Shown piece by piece: positions 1 to 11,568 of a DNA stretch of 64,000 nt; the stretch's first letter is position 1, and the number at the start of each line of letters is the position of its first letter. This DNA is from Elephas maximus indicus (lineage: Eukaryota; Chordata; Mammalia; Proboscidea; Elephantidae), in NCBI RefSeq assembly GCF_024166365.1, contig NC_064825.1, positions 106,530,480 through 106,594,479 on the forward strand, given 5' to 3'. The notes below the pieces were generated by a model. The model saw only the letters and a list, made by a program, of their open reading frames with translations. It had not been told where the DNA came from and ran no database searches. The translations under genes were made by a program, and so were the position numbers.

Positions 1-3000
1 GTGTTTTTTGGATTAATGCCAGCCTTGTTGGAGTGAGATAGAATCTCATGGTAGTTTTAATTTGCATTTCTCTAATGGCTAATGATTGAGAGCATTTTCT
101 CATGTATCTGTTAGCTGCCTGAATATCTTCTTTAGTGAAGTGAGTGTTCATATCCTTTGCCCACTTCTTGATTGGGTTGTTTGTCTTTTTGTGGTTGAGT
201 TTTGACAGAATCATATAGATTTAAGAGATCAGGCACTGGTTGGAGATGTCATAGCTGAAAATTCTTTCCCAATCTATTGGTGGTCTTTTTACTCTTTTGG
301 TGAAGTCTTGAGATGAGCATAGGAGGAGCTCCCAGTTATCTGGTTTCTCTTAGTCATTTTTGGTAATGTTTTGTATTCTCTTTATGTCTTGTATTAGGGC
401 TCCTAACGTTGTCCCTATTTTTTCTTCCATGATCTTTACCATTTTAGTCTTTATGTTTAGGTCTTTGATCCACTTGGAGTTAGTTTTTGTGCATGTCCTA
501 TTTCATTTTTTTGCAAATGGATATCCAGTTATGCCAGCACCATTTGTTAAAAAGACTATCTTTTCCCCAGTTGACTGACACTGGGCCTTTGTCAAATATC
601 AGCTGCTCATATGTGGATGGATTTATACCTGGGTTCTCAATTCTGTTCCATTGGTCTATGTGCCTGTTGTTGTACCAGTACCAGGCGGTTTTGACTACCG
701 TGGCTGTATAATATGTTCTAAAATCAGGTAGAGTAAGGCCTCTCACTTTCTTCTTCTTTTTCGGTAACGCTTTACTTATCCGGGGCTTCTTTCCCTTCCA
801 TATGAAGTTGGTGATTTGTTTCTCCATCACATTGAAAAATGTCATTGGAATTTGGATCGGAAGGGCATTGTATGTATAGATGGCTTTTGGTAGAATAGAC
901 ATTTTTACTATGTTAATTCTTCCTATCCATGAGCAAGGTATGTTTTTCCACATATGTAGGTCCTTTTTAGTTTCTTGCAGTAGTACTTTGTAGTTTTCTG
1001 TGTATAGGTCTTTTACACCTTTGGTGAGATTTAGTCCTAAGTATTTTATCTTCTTGGGGGCTACTGTGAATGGTATTGATTTTGTGATTTCCTCTTCAAT
1101 GTTCTTTTTGTTGATGTAGAGGAATCCAAGTGATTTTTGTATGTTTATCTTATAACCTGAGACTCTGCCAAACTCTTCTATTAGTTTCAGTAGTTTTCTG
1201 GAGGATTCCTTAGGGTTTTCTGTGTATAAGATCATGTCATCTGCAAATAGAGATCATTTTACTTTCTCCTTGCCAATCCGGATGCCCTTTATTTCTTTGT
1301 CTAGCCTAATTGCTCTGGCTAGGACCTCTAGCACAATGTTGAATAAGAGCGGTGATAAAGGGCATCCTTGTCTGGTTCCCGTTCTCAAGGAAAATGCTTT
1401 CAGGATCTCTCGATTTAGAGTGATGTTGGCTATTGGCTTTGTATAAAAAAGAAAAAAAAATTTTTTTTTTAGATGCCCTTTATTATGTTGAGGAATTTTC
1501 CTTCAATTCCTATTTTGCTGAGAGTTTTTATCATAAATGGGTGTTGAACTTTGTCAAATGCCTTTTCTGCATCAATCGATAAGATCATGTAGTTTTTGTC
1601 TTTTGTTTTATTTATATGGTGGATTACATTAATGCTTTTTCTAATAAACCAGCATAAAAACTAAAAAGAGCATACCTGATATAAATCCCACTTGGTCATG
1701 GTGGATTATTTTTTTGATATGTTGTTGAATTCTATTGGCTAGAATTTTGTTGAGGAGTTTTGCATCTATATTCATGAGGGATATAGGTCTGTAATTTTCT
1801 TTTTTTGTGATGTCTTTTAGGTAAGTAGTGTTTTTCCAGGAATTCATCCATTTCTTGTAGGTTTGCAAATTTTTTAGAGTACAATTTTTTGTAATAATCT
1901 GATATGATTCTTTTAATTTCAGTTGGGTCTGTTGTGATGTGGCCCATCTCGTTTCTTATTCGGGTTATTTGTTTCCTTTCCTATAATTCTTAAGTCAGTT
2001 TGGCCAATGGTTTATCAATTTTGTTAATTTTTTCAAAGAACCAGCTTTTGGTTTTGTTAATTCTTTCAATTGTTTTTCTGTTCTTTAATTCATTTGGTTC
2101 AGCTCTAATTTTTATTATTTGTTTTCTTCTGGTGCCTGATGGATTCTTTTGTTGCTCACTTTCTATTTGTTCAAGTTGTAGGGACAGTTCTCTGATTTTG
2201 TCTCTTTCTTCTTTTTGTATGTGTGCATTTATTGATATAAATTGGCCTCTGAGCACTGCTTTTGCTGTGTCCCAGAGGTTTTGATAGGAAGTATTTTCAT
2301 TCTCGTTGCATTCTATGAATTTCCTTATTCCCTCCTTGATGTCTTCTATAACCCAGTCTTTTTTCAGGAGGGTATTGTTCAGTTTCCAAGTATTTGATTT
2401 CTTTTCCCTAATTTTTCTGTTACTGATTTCCACTTTTATGGCCTTGTGGTCTGAGAAGATGCTTTGTAATATTTCGATGTTTTGGATTCTGCAACAGTTT
2501 GTTTTATGATCTAATATGTGGTCTATTCTAAGGAATATTCCATGTGCGCTAGAAAAAAAAGTATACTTTGCAGCAGTTGGGTGGAGAGTTCTGTATAAGT
2601 CAATGAGGTCAAGTTGGTTGATTGTTGTAATTAGGTCTTCCGTGTTTCTACTGAGCTTCTTACTGGATGTCCTGTCCTTCTCTGAAAGTGGTGTGTTGAA
2701 GTCTCCTACTATAATTGTGGAGGTCTCTATCTCACTTTTCAGTTCTGTTAAAATTTGATTTATGTATCTTGCAGCCCTGTCATTGGGTGCATAAATATTT
2801 AATATGTTTATATCTTCCTGGTCAATTGTCCCTTTTATCATTATGTAATGTCCTTCTTTATCTTTTGTGGTGGATTTAACTTTAAAGTCTATTTTGTCAG
2901 AAATTAATGTTGCTACTCCTGCTCTTTTTTGCTTACTGTTTGCTTGATATATTTTTTTCCATCCTTTGAGTTTTAGTTTGTTTGCGTCTCTAAGTCTAAA

Positions 3001-3135
3001 GTTTGTCTCTTGTAGGCAGCATATAGACAGGTCGTGTTTCTTTATCCAGTCTGAGACTCTCTGCCTCTTCATTGGTGCGTTTAGTCCATTTACATTCAGC
3101 CTAATTATAGATAAGTATGTGTTTACTGCTGTCAT
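1..3135 (-). pseudogene. L1 ORF2: endonuclease and reverse transcriptase, broken
   Basis: Starts at an ATG at 3135. The first 381 codons stay open to 1990 and form the apurinic-type endonuclease domain: NVNGLNAPMKR near residue 14, CLQETNF near 40, IYAPND near 115, GDFNTPLS near 143 and SDHKAIKVE near 230. A one-base shift just after 'KPLAKLT' ends that frame. Reverse-transcriptase pieces follow at 1947-1641 ([22 protein letters not shown]) and 1235-498 ([41 protein letters not shown]), separated by further breaks. The product in an active element makes the nick and the cDNA during target-primed reverse transcription. Family ORF2 is about 1275 codons; the last 200 or so are outside the window. 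Confidence 0.93.
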
Positions 3136-3548
3136 TTTGATGCCTTTTTAAGTGTGTTGTTGACAATTTCGTTTTTCCGCTTACTTTTTTGTGCTGAAAT
3201 GTTTTTCTTTGTAAATCGTGTGTTCTTCATTTTCATAGTATTTGACTTTATGTTTGCTGAGTCGTTATGTTTTTCTTGGTTTTTATTTTGAGTTATGGAG
3301 TTGTTATACCTCTTTGAGGTTACCTTAATATTTACCCCTATTTTTCTAAGTAAAAACCTAACTTGTATAGTCCTATATCACCTTGTATCCCTCTCCATAT
3401 GGCAGTTCTATACCTCCTGTATTTAGTCCCTCTTTTTGATTATTGTGATCTTTTACATACTGACTTCAATGATTCCCTGTTTTGAACATTTTTTTCTTTT
3501 TAAAATTAATCTTAATTTGTTTTTGTGATTTCCCTATTTGAGTTGATA
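3136..3548 (-). other. L1 inter-ORF spacer
   Basis: About 410 T-rich bases (on +) between the ORF1 stop and the ORF2 ATG of the L1. No reading frame of note is visible. A separate spacer of this length is normal for mammalian L1. Confidence 0.8.
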
Positions 3549-4619
3549 TCAGGATGCTGTGTTTTGTGTCCTTCTGTTGTGCTGGTATCTGATATTATTG
3601 GTTTTGTGACCAATTTCCTTTAGTAGTTCTTGTTGCTTTGGTTTGGTTTTTGCAAATTCTCTAAGCTTGTGGTTATCTGTAAATGTTTTAATTTTGCCTT
3701 CATATTTCAGAGAGAGTTTTGCTGGATACATGATCCTTGGCTGGCAGTTTTTCTCCTTCAATGCTCTCTATATGTCATCCCATTGTTTTCTTGACTGCAC
3801 GGTTTCTGCTGAGTAGTCTGAACTTATTTTTATTGATTCTCCTTTGTAGGAGACCTTTCTTTTATCCCTGGCTGCTTTTAAAATTTTCTCTTTATCTTTG
3901 GTTTTGGCAAGTTTGATGATAATATGTCTTGGTGATTTTCTTTTTGGATCAATCTTAAATGGGGTTCGATGAGCATCTTGGATAGATATCCTTTCGTCTT
4001 TCATGATGTCAGGGAAGTTTTCTGCCAACAGATCTTCAACTATTCTCTCTGTGTTTTCTGTTATCCCTCCCTATTCTGGGACTCCAATCACTCACAAGTT
4101 ATCCTTCTTGATAGAGTCCCACTTGATTCTTAGGGTTTCTTCATTTTTTTAAATTCTTTTATCTAATTTTTTTCCAGGTATATTGGTGTCAATTCCCTGG
4201 TCCTCCAGATCTCCCATTCTGCATTCCAAGTGTTTGAGTCTGCTCCTCTGACTTCCGACTGCGTTGTCTAATTCTGTAATTTTATTGTTAATCTTTTGGA
4301 TTTCTGAATGCTGTCTCTGTATGGATTCTTGCAACTTATTAATTTTTCCACTATGTTCTTGAATAATGTTTTTGAGTTCTTCAACTGCTTTATCAGTGTG
4401 TTCCTTGGCTTTTTCTGTAGATTGCCGTATTTTGTTTCTTAGGTCATCCCTGATGTCTTGAAGCATTCTGTAAATTAGTTTTTTATATCCTGTATCTGGT
4501 AATTCCAGGATTGTATCTTCATTTGGGAAAGATTTTGATTCTTTAATTTGGAGAGTTGTAGAAGCAATCATGGTCTGCTTCTTTATGTGGTTTGATATCG
4601 ACTGCTGTCTCCGAGCCAT
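3549..4619 (-). pseudogene. L1 ORF1: RNA-binding chaperone protein, broken
   Basis: The chosen start is the ATG at 4619 (MARRQQSISNHIKK). An upstream in-frame ATG at 4658 lies in the 5'UTR and gives no family-like residues. The first part (to about 4149) is a heptad-rich coiled coil (KAVEELKNIIQEHSGKINKL...). A frame break follows. The RNA-recognition motif is in 4028-3768 (QDAHRTPFKIDPKRKSPRHI), and the C-terminal domain is in 3761-3549 (MYPAKLSLKYEGKIKTF). Order and size (about 355 codons overall) match mammalian ORF1p, which trimerises and coats L1 RNA. At least two breaks make this copy non-functional. Confidence 0.92.
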
Positions 4620-6173
4620 CACTAAGACATTGTAGTGATTTACTCTATATTTGCTCACTGAGTCTTATCTTGTTTTGTTTTCTTTCAATATACATAGATG
4701 GGGTACTAGATTGCAGTGTCTTGATTGTTGTAGCTCTTGACTCACTTATGTCCTATTACCAGCTGCTTTGGGCTGTTACCAGATATATATGCCTAAGAGT
4801 TCATTCACTATTCTTGAGTAGAATCTGATTTTGGGTCATCAAGTGTGTGGTATAGACTGTCACCTATCCACCTAGAGAAGTAGTGGTGATAGTTGTGTGC
4901 ACCAGATTCTAGTAGCAACTGGGGTTCACACTCCGGGGGGGGCAGTGTGCTGACAGACTTCCCCCGAGTGCCAGTGAGGTAGGTGTGTCTCTATTCCTAA
5001 AGCACTTTGGCGGGTGGGCTGTGCAGCTGTACCTTAGGCCCTGAATGCAAGTACCTCTACAGATTGGTATTTGTCACCCTCCTTAGACCCCTAAGGCAGG
5101 AGGCTAGGTGGTCTGGGGGGAGCTTCAGCCCTCAGTTCCCTGTTGTGGGTCAGTGAGGGCTCTGTTGAATACGCAGAGATATCAGACCTGGGAAATTTGT
5201 CTTTCCATTAATCTGCTGAAACAATTACAGTCAGATCCCTATCAGAATGCCTTTGCATTATAATACCCACCTTGTTCCCTGTAGGGGTGAAAGCCCAAGA
5301 CTGTGGATCACATATGCTTGTCTGGAGCTGGTTCTGTGTTTTTACTCCAATTAGGGAAGGATTTTTGGTCCCTAGGTTTTTTGTAGCTGCTTCTCTCAGG
5401 CCAGGAGAATGGGTTAGGAAAAGACTCCCCCCCCCAAAAAAAACCACAGGGCGGTTCACTCTCTGGCTCAGGAAATTCCAATGATAATGAAGCTGCCTGG
5501 GAAGGGGAGGGGAGGGTTCAGATAAATAGGAGAAAGTAGCATCCAGGAACATAGACAAAGTTATTTATCTTGCTTGGTATGAGTGTTTTATCTGAGATTC
5601 CCATGGGGCACGTCGACTCTGTGCACTGGCTTGGTAGAGATTGTCCCCAAAGTCAGTCCTGCGTTCTGTGCTTGCGCTGTCTCAGAAGCTGTGGTTAGTT
5701 CCTCCGCTCCCAGTCCAAAGCCCAGTGCCAAGGTTCCCCGGCTGGGACGCCACACTCCCGACTCCAAAACCAGTCGCTGCCTCCCGGTGACTTCTCCTGC
5801 TGTCAGCCGCGTCACTGCGCTTTCTATGTGCACTGGCTGGGCTTCCCCCGAGGTCAGTTCAGGGGGTTAGGGCTGCGCCCCGTGTTTGCGCCATCACAGG
5901 ATGCCGTGCTCAGCTCCCCTGCTCCCAATCCAAAGCCCGGCGCGAAGGTTTCCTGACTGGGATGCTGGCTCCAGGCTCCGAAAACAGTTGCTGCTTCCCC
6001 GTGGTTGTTTGTTCTCAGTTTCTGTCACTTAGGTCAACTCTTTGGATCTGTGTTTGATGGTCAGGGTTCATAGATTGTCATGTACGTGATCGATTCACTT
6101 GTTATTTTGAGTCTTTGTTGCAAGAGGGATCCGAGGTAGCTTCTACCTAGTCAGCCATCTTGGCCCCGCCTCC
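4620..6173 (-). promoter_or_regulatory. L1 5'UTR / internal promoter with two tandem monomer-like units
   Basis: This 1.55 kb stretch is far richer in G+C and CpG than its surroundings, and ORF1 begins at its inner end. Two imperfect direct copies of about 207-215 bases are visible. 'gtgcactggc' recurs at 5621 and 5828, and 'tccaaagccc' recurs near 5714 and 5929, followed in both by a gaaaccttg/gaaggtt-type segment and by 'ctccaaaacc' or 'ctccgaaaac'. Repeated promoter monomers are known from mouse L1. A role in transcription here is inferred from position only. Confidence 0.75.
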
Positions 6174-6469
6174 AGAAAACGTTTAGTTTTTAATACAAGT
6201 CTGCATTATCTAGCATCACCTAATTCAGTTTAAATATCAAGGCATATATTCTAGTTGGAAATTAATGGTTCAAACTTCTAAAATATTTTGGATGTGATGA
6301 AGTTTTTTTCCTCCTACCTGTATAACTGAACTGCTCTCTCAAAGTATGCTATGATTGTGTTTAGATTCTTAAACCTGTCTTTTGAGCTCTTGTTGTAGTC
6401 CACAGGGGATGCACCAAGGAGAAAAATTGCAAATTCTCTTTTGGGGCAGAAAAGTAACAACAAAAACAA
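6174..6469. other. Intergenic, no recognised content
   Basis: AT-rich DNA between the L1 5' end and a GATA microsatellite. The first bases (agaaaacgtttag) would be one copy of the L1 target-site duplication; the other copy is outside the window. I see no gene or repeat that I can name. Confidence 0.5.
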
Positions 6470-6600
6470 GTAGATAGGTAGATTGTAGATAGATTAGATA
6501 GACAGACAGATAGATAGATAGATGGTAGATAGGTAGGTAGGTAGATAGGTAGATAGGTAGGTAGGTAGATAGGTAGGTAGGTAGATAGGTTGTTAGATGG
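6470..6600 (+). repeat. (GATA)n / (GTAG)n microsatellite
   Basis: About 130 bases of tagataggtagg-type tetranucleotide units, with GATA, GACA and GTAG variants mixed. Reading frames across it give only STYLPTYL-type repeats and are not genes. Confidence 0.95.
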
Positions 6601-7199
6601 ATAATTTCGTGCAATAACAAGAGAACAGCTTTGGAAAAACAAACTAGATAAAAAAGATTAAAATAATCACTTTGGCCTGTATGAAACTGATCTCTTAGTG
6701 GAAAAGATTAAGGTTTAGGATTGGAAAATAAATCTAGTAATAGAGAACATATTCCTAGCTCTGGTGTTAATTAGCTATGTGTCATTTGTTAATAATTTAA
6801 ATCCCCTTATATACAGCTTGCTCCTTCTGGAAGTATAATCAGCTTAATTCTCCCTCAATCCTGTGATCACGTATATTATTAAATAATGTGAAAGCAAAAC
6901 ATATGTCAGAATTTGTAATAGTTTAATAAAAATAACTCCATTTCTCATCTTAATTATAAGGTCCTAGATTCTAAATTCTTTGAGTTTTAGATGTAAGCAC
7001 ACTGAAAGTTTAATATAAGAGATAAGACATTAGTACACATAATTACACTGTAAACAGGTGGATAAGAAGTTATAAGAATAGAGAATGTTTCATAGAGGTA
7101 ACTATTAATATTCTATGAGATAGAACATTAGAATATCAGAGGTCTGGCAGAATAAAGATCAAAATTTGATTTGCAGAGGGTCTTTCTTGTCTTTGTAAT
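6601..7199. other. Intergenic AT-rich DNA
   Basis: About 600 AT-rich bases with no plausible coding frame and no repeat that I can name. Confidence 0.5.
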
Positions 7200-7620
7200 C
7201 TCATATACTAATCTACAGACCAGAAACAATGCTGTGTGGAGTCCAATCATAGTAGAGTTAGGCATTCTGTAGCGCCCTGGATAGCAGTTTTTGTAGAAGC
7301 ACTGTGCATAGGAAAAGCAAATCCATATCTAAGGGAAATGCCTAGCCCAATAAGAACAACATTGCCTTTTCCACGACGGAAGCTGTCCAGTGTAATAAAT
7401 TCACCATCAGGTAGCTAGCTGGCTGATCACTCAGGGGGATGACATCATACTGGGTACTCAGTGTTGATTTCTGCTGCTTGCAGGTTGTGCACTTAGCAGT
7501 AGCCATAGCTGGGTTGTCTTTGGTGAGTGGAAATTCATGTCGCTGAACTCATGTACAACCTCCATCACTTCAAACACGACCACTTTGTCCGTGAATCCAC
7601 TGGGCAATGGCAGGAGTGGC
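7200..7620 (-). mobile_element. Fossil class I (gamma-like) endogenous retrovirus, integrase part of pol
   Basis: On the minus strand the conceptual translation shows integrase features: a zinc-binding region with a TKDNPAMATAKCTTCKQQ-type run, then a core-domain beginning. These resemble mammalian class I ERV pol. The copy is an old fossil with multiple breaks. Further pol remnants of the same orientation lie at 7811-7917 and 11060-11220, separated by an inserted SINE and an inserted RTE. No LTR or env was recognised next to it, so only part of the provirus survives or is recognisable. Confidence 0.7.
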
Positions 7621-7625
7621 GGGGC

Positions 7626-7810
7626 AAAAAGAAAAAAAAAAAAAAAAAAACATCAAACCCATTGCCATTGAGTCGATTCTGACCCATAGCGACCCTATAG
7701 GACAGAGTAAAGCTGCCCCATAGAGTTATCATGGAGCACCTGGTGGATTCCAACTGCCGACCTTTTGGTTAGCCACTGTAGCACTTAACTACTACGTCAC
7801 AAGGATTTCC
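7626..7810 (-). mobile_element. AfroSINE, minus strand, with A-rich tail on + strand
   Basis: The element begins (in SINE sense) at 7810 with ggaaatcc, continues through the tRNA-related head and the 'gtcgctatgggtcagaatcg' stretch, and ends in 'gggtttgatg' plus a long homopolymer (7626-7650). It interrupts the fossil pol. Confidence 0.88.
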
Positions 7811-7917
7811 AAAGAAGCTGAGTTTTAGACACAGAACAGATCATCCTATTAACTTGACTATGAAAATCTTCCTTTGCTAAGATAACTCACTGGTGAGTAT
7901 TCATATGGGACACAAAT
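7811..7917 (-). mobile_element. Fossil ERV pol segment between two insertions
   Basis: A short stretch lying between the SINE (ends 7810) and the RTE (starts 7918). Its minus-strand content follows the RNase H/integrase linker region of the same class I ERV fossil. It ends in the 12-base target-site duplication of the RTE (7906-7917). Confidence 0.55.
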
Positions 7918-10900
7918 TGCTGTTGTTGTTAGGTGCCATTGAGTCAGCTCGGACTCATAGCGACCCTATGCACAACGGAGCAAAACACTGCCCGGTCCTA
8001 CACCATCCTTATAATCGTTGTTATGCTTGAACTCATTGTTGCAGCCACGGTGTCAATCAACCTCCTTGAGGGTCTTTCTCTTTTCCGCTCACCCTGTACT
8101 CTTCCAAGCATGATGTCCTTCTCCAGGGACTGATCCCTCCTGACAACATGTCCAAAGTATGTAAGATGCAGTCTCGCCATCCTTGTCTCTAAGAAGCATT
8201 CTGGCTGTACTTCTCTTAAGATACATTTGTTCATTCTTTTGGCAGTCCGTGGTATATTCAACATTCTTTGCCAACTTACCACAATTCAAAGGCGTCAACT
8301 CCTCTTCGGTCTTCCTTATTCATTGTCCAGCTTTCACATGCATATGATCTGATTGAAAATACCATGGCTTGGGTCAGGCACACCTTAGTCTTCAAGGTGA
8401 CATCTTTGCTCTTCAACACTTTGAAGAGGTTCTTTGTAGCAGATTTGCCCAATGCAATGCGTCTTTTGATTTCTTGACTGCTGCTTCCATGGCTGTTGAG
8501 TGTGGATCCAAGCAAAATGAAATCCTTTACAACTTCAATCTTTCTCCATTTATCTTGATGTTACTCATTGGTCCAGTAGTGAGGATTTTTGTTTTCTTTA
8601 TGTTGAGGTGCAGTCCATACTGAAGACTGTGATCTTTGATGTTCATTAGTAAGTGCTTCAAGTTCTCTTCACTTTCAGCAAGCAAGTTTGTGTCATCTAA
8701 ATAATGCACGTTGTTAATGAGTCTTCCTCCAATCCTGATGCCCCGTTCTTCTTCATATAGTCCAGCTTCTCAGATTATTTGTCCAGCATACAGATTAAAT
8801 AGGTATGGTGAAAGAATACAACCCTTACGCACACCTTTCCTGGCTTTAAACCAATCTGTATCCCCTTGTTCTGTCCAAACAACTGCCTCTTGATCTATGT
8901 AAAGGTTCCTCATGAGCACAATTAAGTGTTCTGGAATTCCCATTCTTCCCAATGTTATCTATAGTTTGTTATGATCCACACAGTTGAATGTCAATAAAAC
9001 ACAGGTAAACATCCTTCTGGTATTCTCTGCTTTCAGCCAGAATCCATCTGACATCAGCAGTGATATCCCTGGTTCCATGTTCTCTTCTGAAACCGGCCTG
9101 AGTTTCAGGCAGTTCCCCGTTGATAAACTGAGGCAGCTGTTTTTGAATGATCTTCAGCAAAATTTTGCTTGTGTGTGATATTAATGATATTGTTCTATAA
9201 TTTCCACATTCGGTTGGATCACCTTTCTTGGGAATAGGCATAAATGTGCATCTCTTCCAGTCAGTTGGCCAGGAAGCTGTCTTCCATATTTCTTGGCATA
9301 GACGATTGAGCACCTCTAGCATTGCATCTGTTTGTTCAAACGCCTCAATTGATATTCCATCAATTCCTGGGGCCTCGTTTTTTACCAATGCCTTCACAGC
9401 AGCTTGGACTTCGTCCTTCAGTACCATTGGTTCCTGATCATATGCCACCTCTTGAAATGGTTGAATATCGACTACTCCTTTTTGGCATAATGACTCTGTG
9501 TTTTCCTTCCATCCTTTTTTGGTGCTTCCTGCATCATTTAACATTTTCCCCATGGAATCCTTCACTATTGCAGCTCAAGGCTTGAATTTTTTCTTTAGTT
9601 CTTTCAGCTTTAGAAACGTGGAGCATGTTCTTCCCTTTTGGTTTTCCATCTCCAGTTCTTTGCACATGTCATTATAACATTTTACTTTGTCTTCTCGAGA
9701 GGCCCTTTGAAATCTTCAGTTTTTTTTTTTTTTTTGCTTCAGGAATCCTTCCTTTTGCTTCAGCTGCTCGACACTCAAGAGCAAGTTTCGGAGTCTCCTC
9801 TGACATCCATCTTGGTCTTTTCTTTCTTTCATATCTTTTCAGTGACCACTTGTTTTCTTCATGGATGATGTCCATGATGTTATTCCACAGCTCATCTGGT
9901 CTTTAGTCACTAGTGTTCAATGTGTCAAATCTATTCTTGAGATGGTCTCTAAATTCAGGTGGCATATACTCAAGGTCATATTTTGGCTCTCATGGACTTG
10001 CTCTGATGTTCTTCAGTTTCAGCTTGAACTTGCATATGAGCAATTGATGGTCTGTTCCACAGTCGGCCCATGGCCTTGTTCTGGCAGATGATATTGAGCT
10101 TTTCCATTGTCTCTTTCCACAAATGTAGTGAATTTGATTTCTGTGTGTTCCATATGGCGAGGTCCATGTGTATAGTTGCCGTTTATGTTGGTGAAAGAAG
10201 GTATTTGCAATGAAGAAGTTGTTGGTCTTGTAAAATTCTATCGTTCGATCTCTGGCATTGTTTCTATCACCAAGGCCATATTTTCAAACTATTGATCCTT
10301 CTTCTTTTTTTCCACCCACGGAAGACATGTTTCTGCTAAGCTTCCAGACTAAGACAGACTAGGAAGAAGGACCCGGCAGTTTACTTCTGAAAAGCATTAG
10401 ACAGTGAAATCCTTATCAATAGCAGTAGAACATTGTTTGATATAGTGCTGGAAGATGAGCACCTCAGGTTGGAAGGCACTCAAAAGATAACTAGGGAAGA
10501 GCTGCCTCCTCAAAGTAGAGTCAAACTTAGTGACGTGCATGGAGTAAAGCTTTGGGAACCTTCATTTGCTGATGTGGCATGACTCAAAAGCAGAAGAAAC
10601 AGCTGCAAAGCAGACATTAATAATCAGAACCTGGAATGTAGGAGTTATGAATCTAGGAAAATTGGAAATCATCAAAAATGAAATGGAATGCATAAACATT
10701 GATATCCCAGGTACTAGTGAGTTGAAATGGACTGGTATTGGCCCTTTTGAATCAGACAATCATATAGTCTACTACTGTGGGAATGACAACTCGAAGAGAA
10801 ATGGTGTTGCATTCATCGTCAAAAAGAACATTTCAAGATCTATCCTCAAGTACAATGCTGTCAGTGATAGGATAATATCCATACGCCCACAAGGAAGGCC

Positions 10901-11059
10901 AGTTAATTCAACTATTATTCAAATTTACGCACCAACTGCTAGGGCTAAAGATGAAGAAAAAGATTTTTATCAGCTGCTGCAGTCTGAAATTGATCAAACA
11001 TGCAATCAAGATGCATTGATAATTACTAGTATTTGGAATGTGAAAGTTGGAAACAAAGT
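7918..11059 (-). mobile_element. RTE LINE (RTE1-type), 3.1 kb, with inverted 5' segment
   Basis: The minus-strand body 7918-10312 runs from the 3' tail (gttgttgttaggtgccattgag on +) up through reverse transcriptase. The 198-codon frame 9565-8969 holds the palm entry (NEAPGIDGISIEAFE, GNYRTISLISHTSKILLKI, ETQAGFRREHGTRD). From about 10313 to 11059 the 5' part lies in opposite orientation (+): the frame 10566-11231 has the APE endonuclease start (RTWNVGVMNLGKLEIIKNE, SELKW, IYAPTARAKDE). The whole is bounded by the 12-mer tgggacacaaat at 7906-7917 and 11060-11071. This is the structure of a twin-primed 5' inversion. Reading frames are broken. Confidence 0.92.
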
Positions 11060-11220
11060 TGGGACACAAATATCTTCACATTTTTTGCCCACTCAGAAAG
11101 GTCTTTTCCCATACCTCTTCTCCAGACATTCCTTTCATCAATTTTCCAAGTATGTTCCTTCCTCGTACCTGACCAACCAAACCATTGGCCACAATTGCTA
11201 CTTTGTCTATTTTTTTTTTG
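11060..11220 (-). mobile_element. Fossil class I ERV, RNase H part of pol
   Basis: Minus-strand translation shows DLSEWAKNVKIFVS and a WKIDERNVWRRGMGK-type run, typical of the RNase H domain of mammalian class I (gamma-like) ERV pol. It is the upstream side of the pol fossil interrupted by the RTE. Old and broken. Confidence 0.7.
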
Positions 11221-11419
11221 AAGCAAAGTAAACTACCTGGTCCCTATATGTATGGTGGATTTTCTGTATTTATATTAAAAATCGATAGCCTTCACTTTAA
11301 AAACTAACTGTTAAATCAATTAATCTTTTCTTCAGAGCTGGTGTTACTTTTACAGAGTAGGTAGTGACAAGAAGACAGCATGAGAGAAGCTTCTGGGTTA
11401 ATGAGTTCCATAGATCTAG
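11221..11419. other. Intergenic, no recognised content
   Basis: AT-rich stretch between the pol fossil and an RTE 3' fragment. Nothing coding is visible. Confidence 0.45.
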
Positions 11420-11568
11420 AACAACATGGATTGACACAGTGGCTGCAATATTGGGCTGAAGCATAGTAACAATTGTAAGGATGGCACAGTATTAGGCAGT
11501 GTTTTGTTCTATTGTGCATAGGGTCGCTATGAGTCGGAACCGACTCGATGGCACCTAACAACAGCGCA
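11420..11568 (+). mobile_element. RTE 3' fragment
   Basis: A severely 5'-truncated copy: 'acagtggctgcaat', 'attgtaaggatggcacag', 'tagggtcgctatgagtcgga' and 'ggcacctaacaacag' match the last 150 bases of the long RTE copies in this window, in plus orientation. Confidence 0.85.

Larger units (their letters stand above)
1..6173 (-). mobile_element. LINE-1 element, nearly full 5' part, cut by window edge
   Basis: Minus-strand L1. Read from 6173 downward it has a GC-rich 5'UTR that opens with the typical L1 start (the reverse complement of 'cagccatcttggccccgcc' at the + strand end), ORF1, a spacer of about 410 bases, and ORF2, which runs out of the window. The first 200 bases match the ORF2 C-terminal region (AKDMN...HF..EDI.AANRYM), so only the ORF2 end and 3'UTR lie outside. 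ORF1 and ORF2 each carry several frame breaks and stops, so the copy is dead. The preserved 5'UTR marks it as a full-length insertion rather than the usual 5'-truncated one. A/T runs near 1447-1470 and a scrambled stretch near 1655-1670 interrupt the reverse-transcriptase region. Confidence 0.95.

Noticed and set aside
6470-6600. A CRISPR-like array
   Set aside because: The units are 4 bases long without spacers, in a mammalian genome.
6361-6642. Frames of 83-93 codons with STYLPIYLPTYL repeats
   Set aside because: Pure translation of the GATA/GTAG microsatellite.
8969-9565. A 198-codon minus-strand frame as a host gene
   Set aside because: Its residues are those of RTE reverse transcriptase, and the same sequence recurs in at least three other RTE copies in the window.
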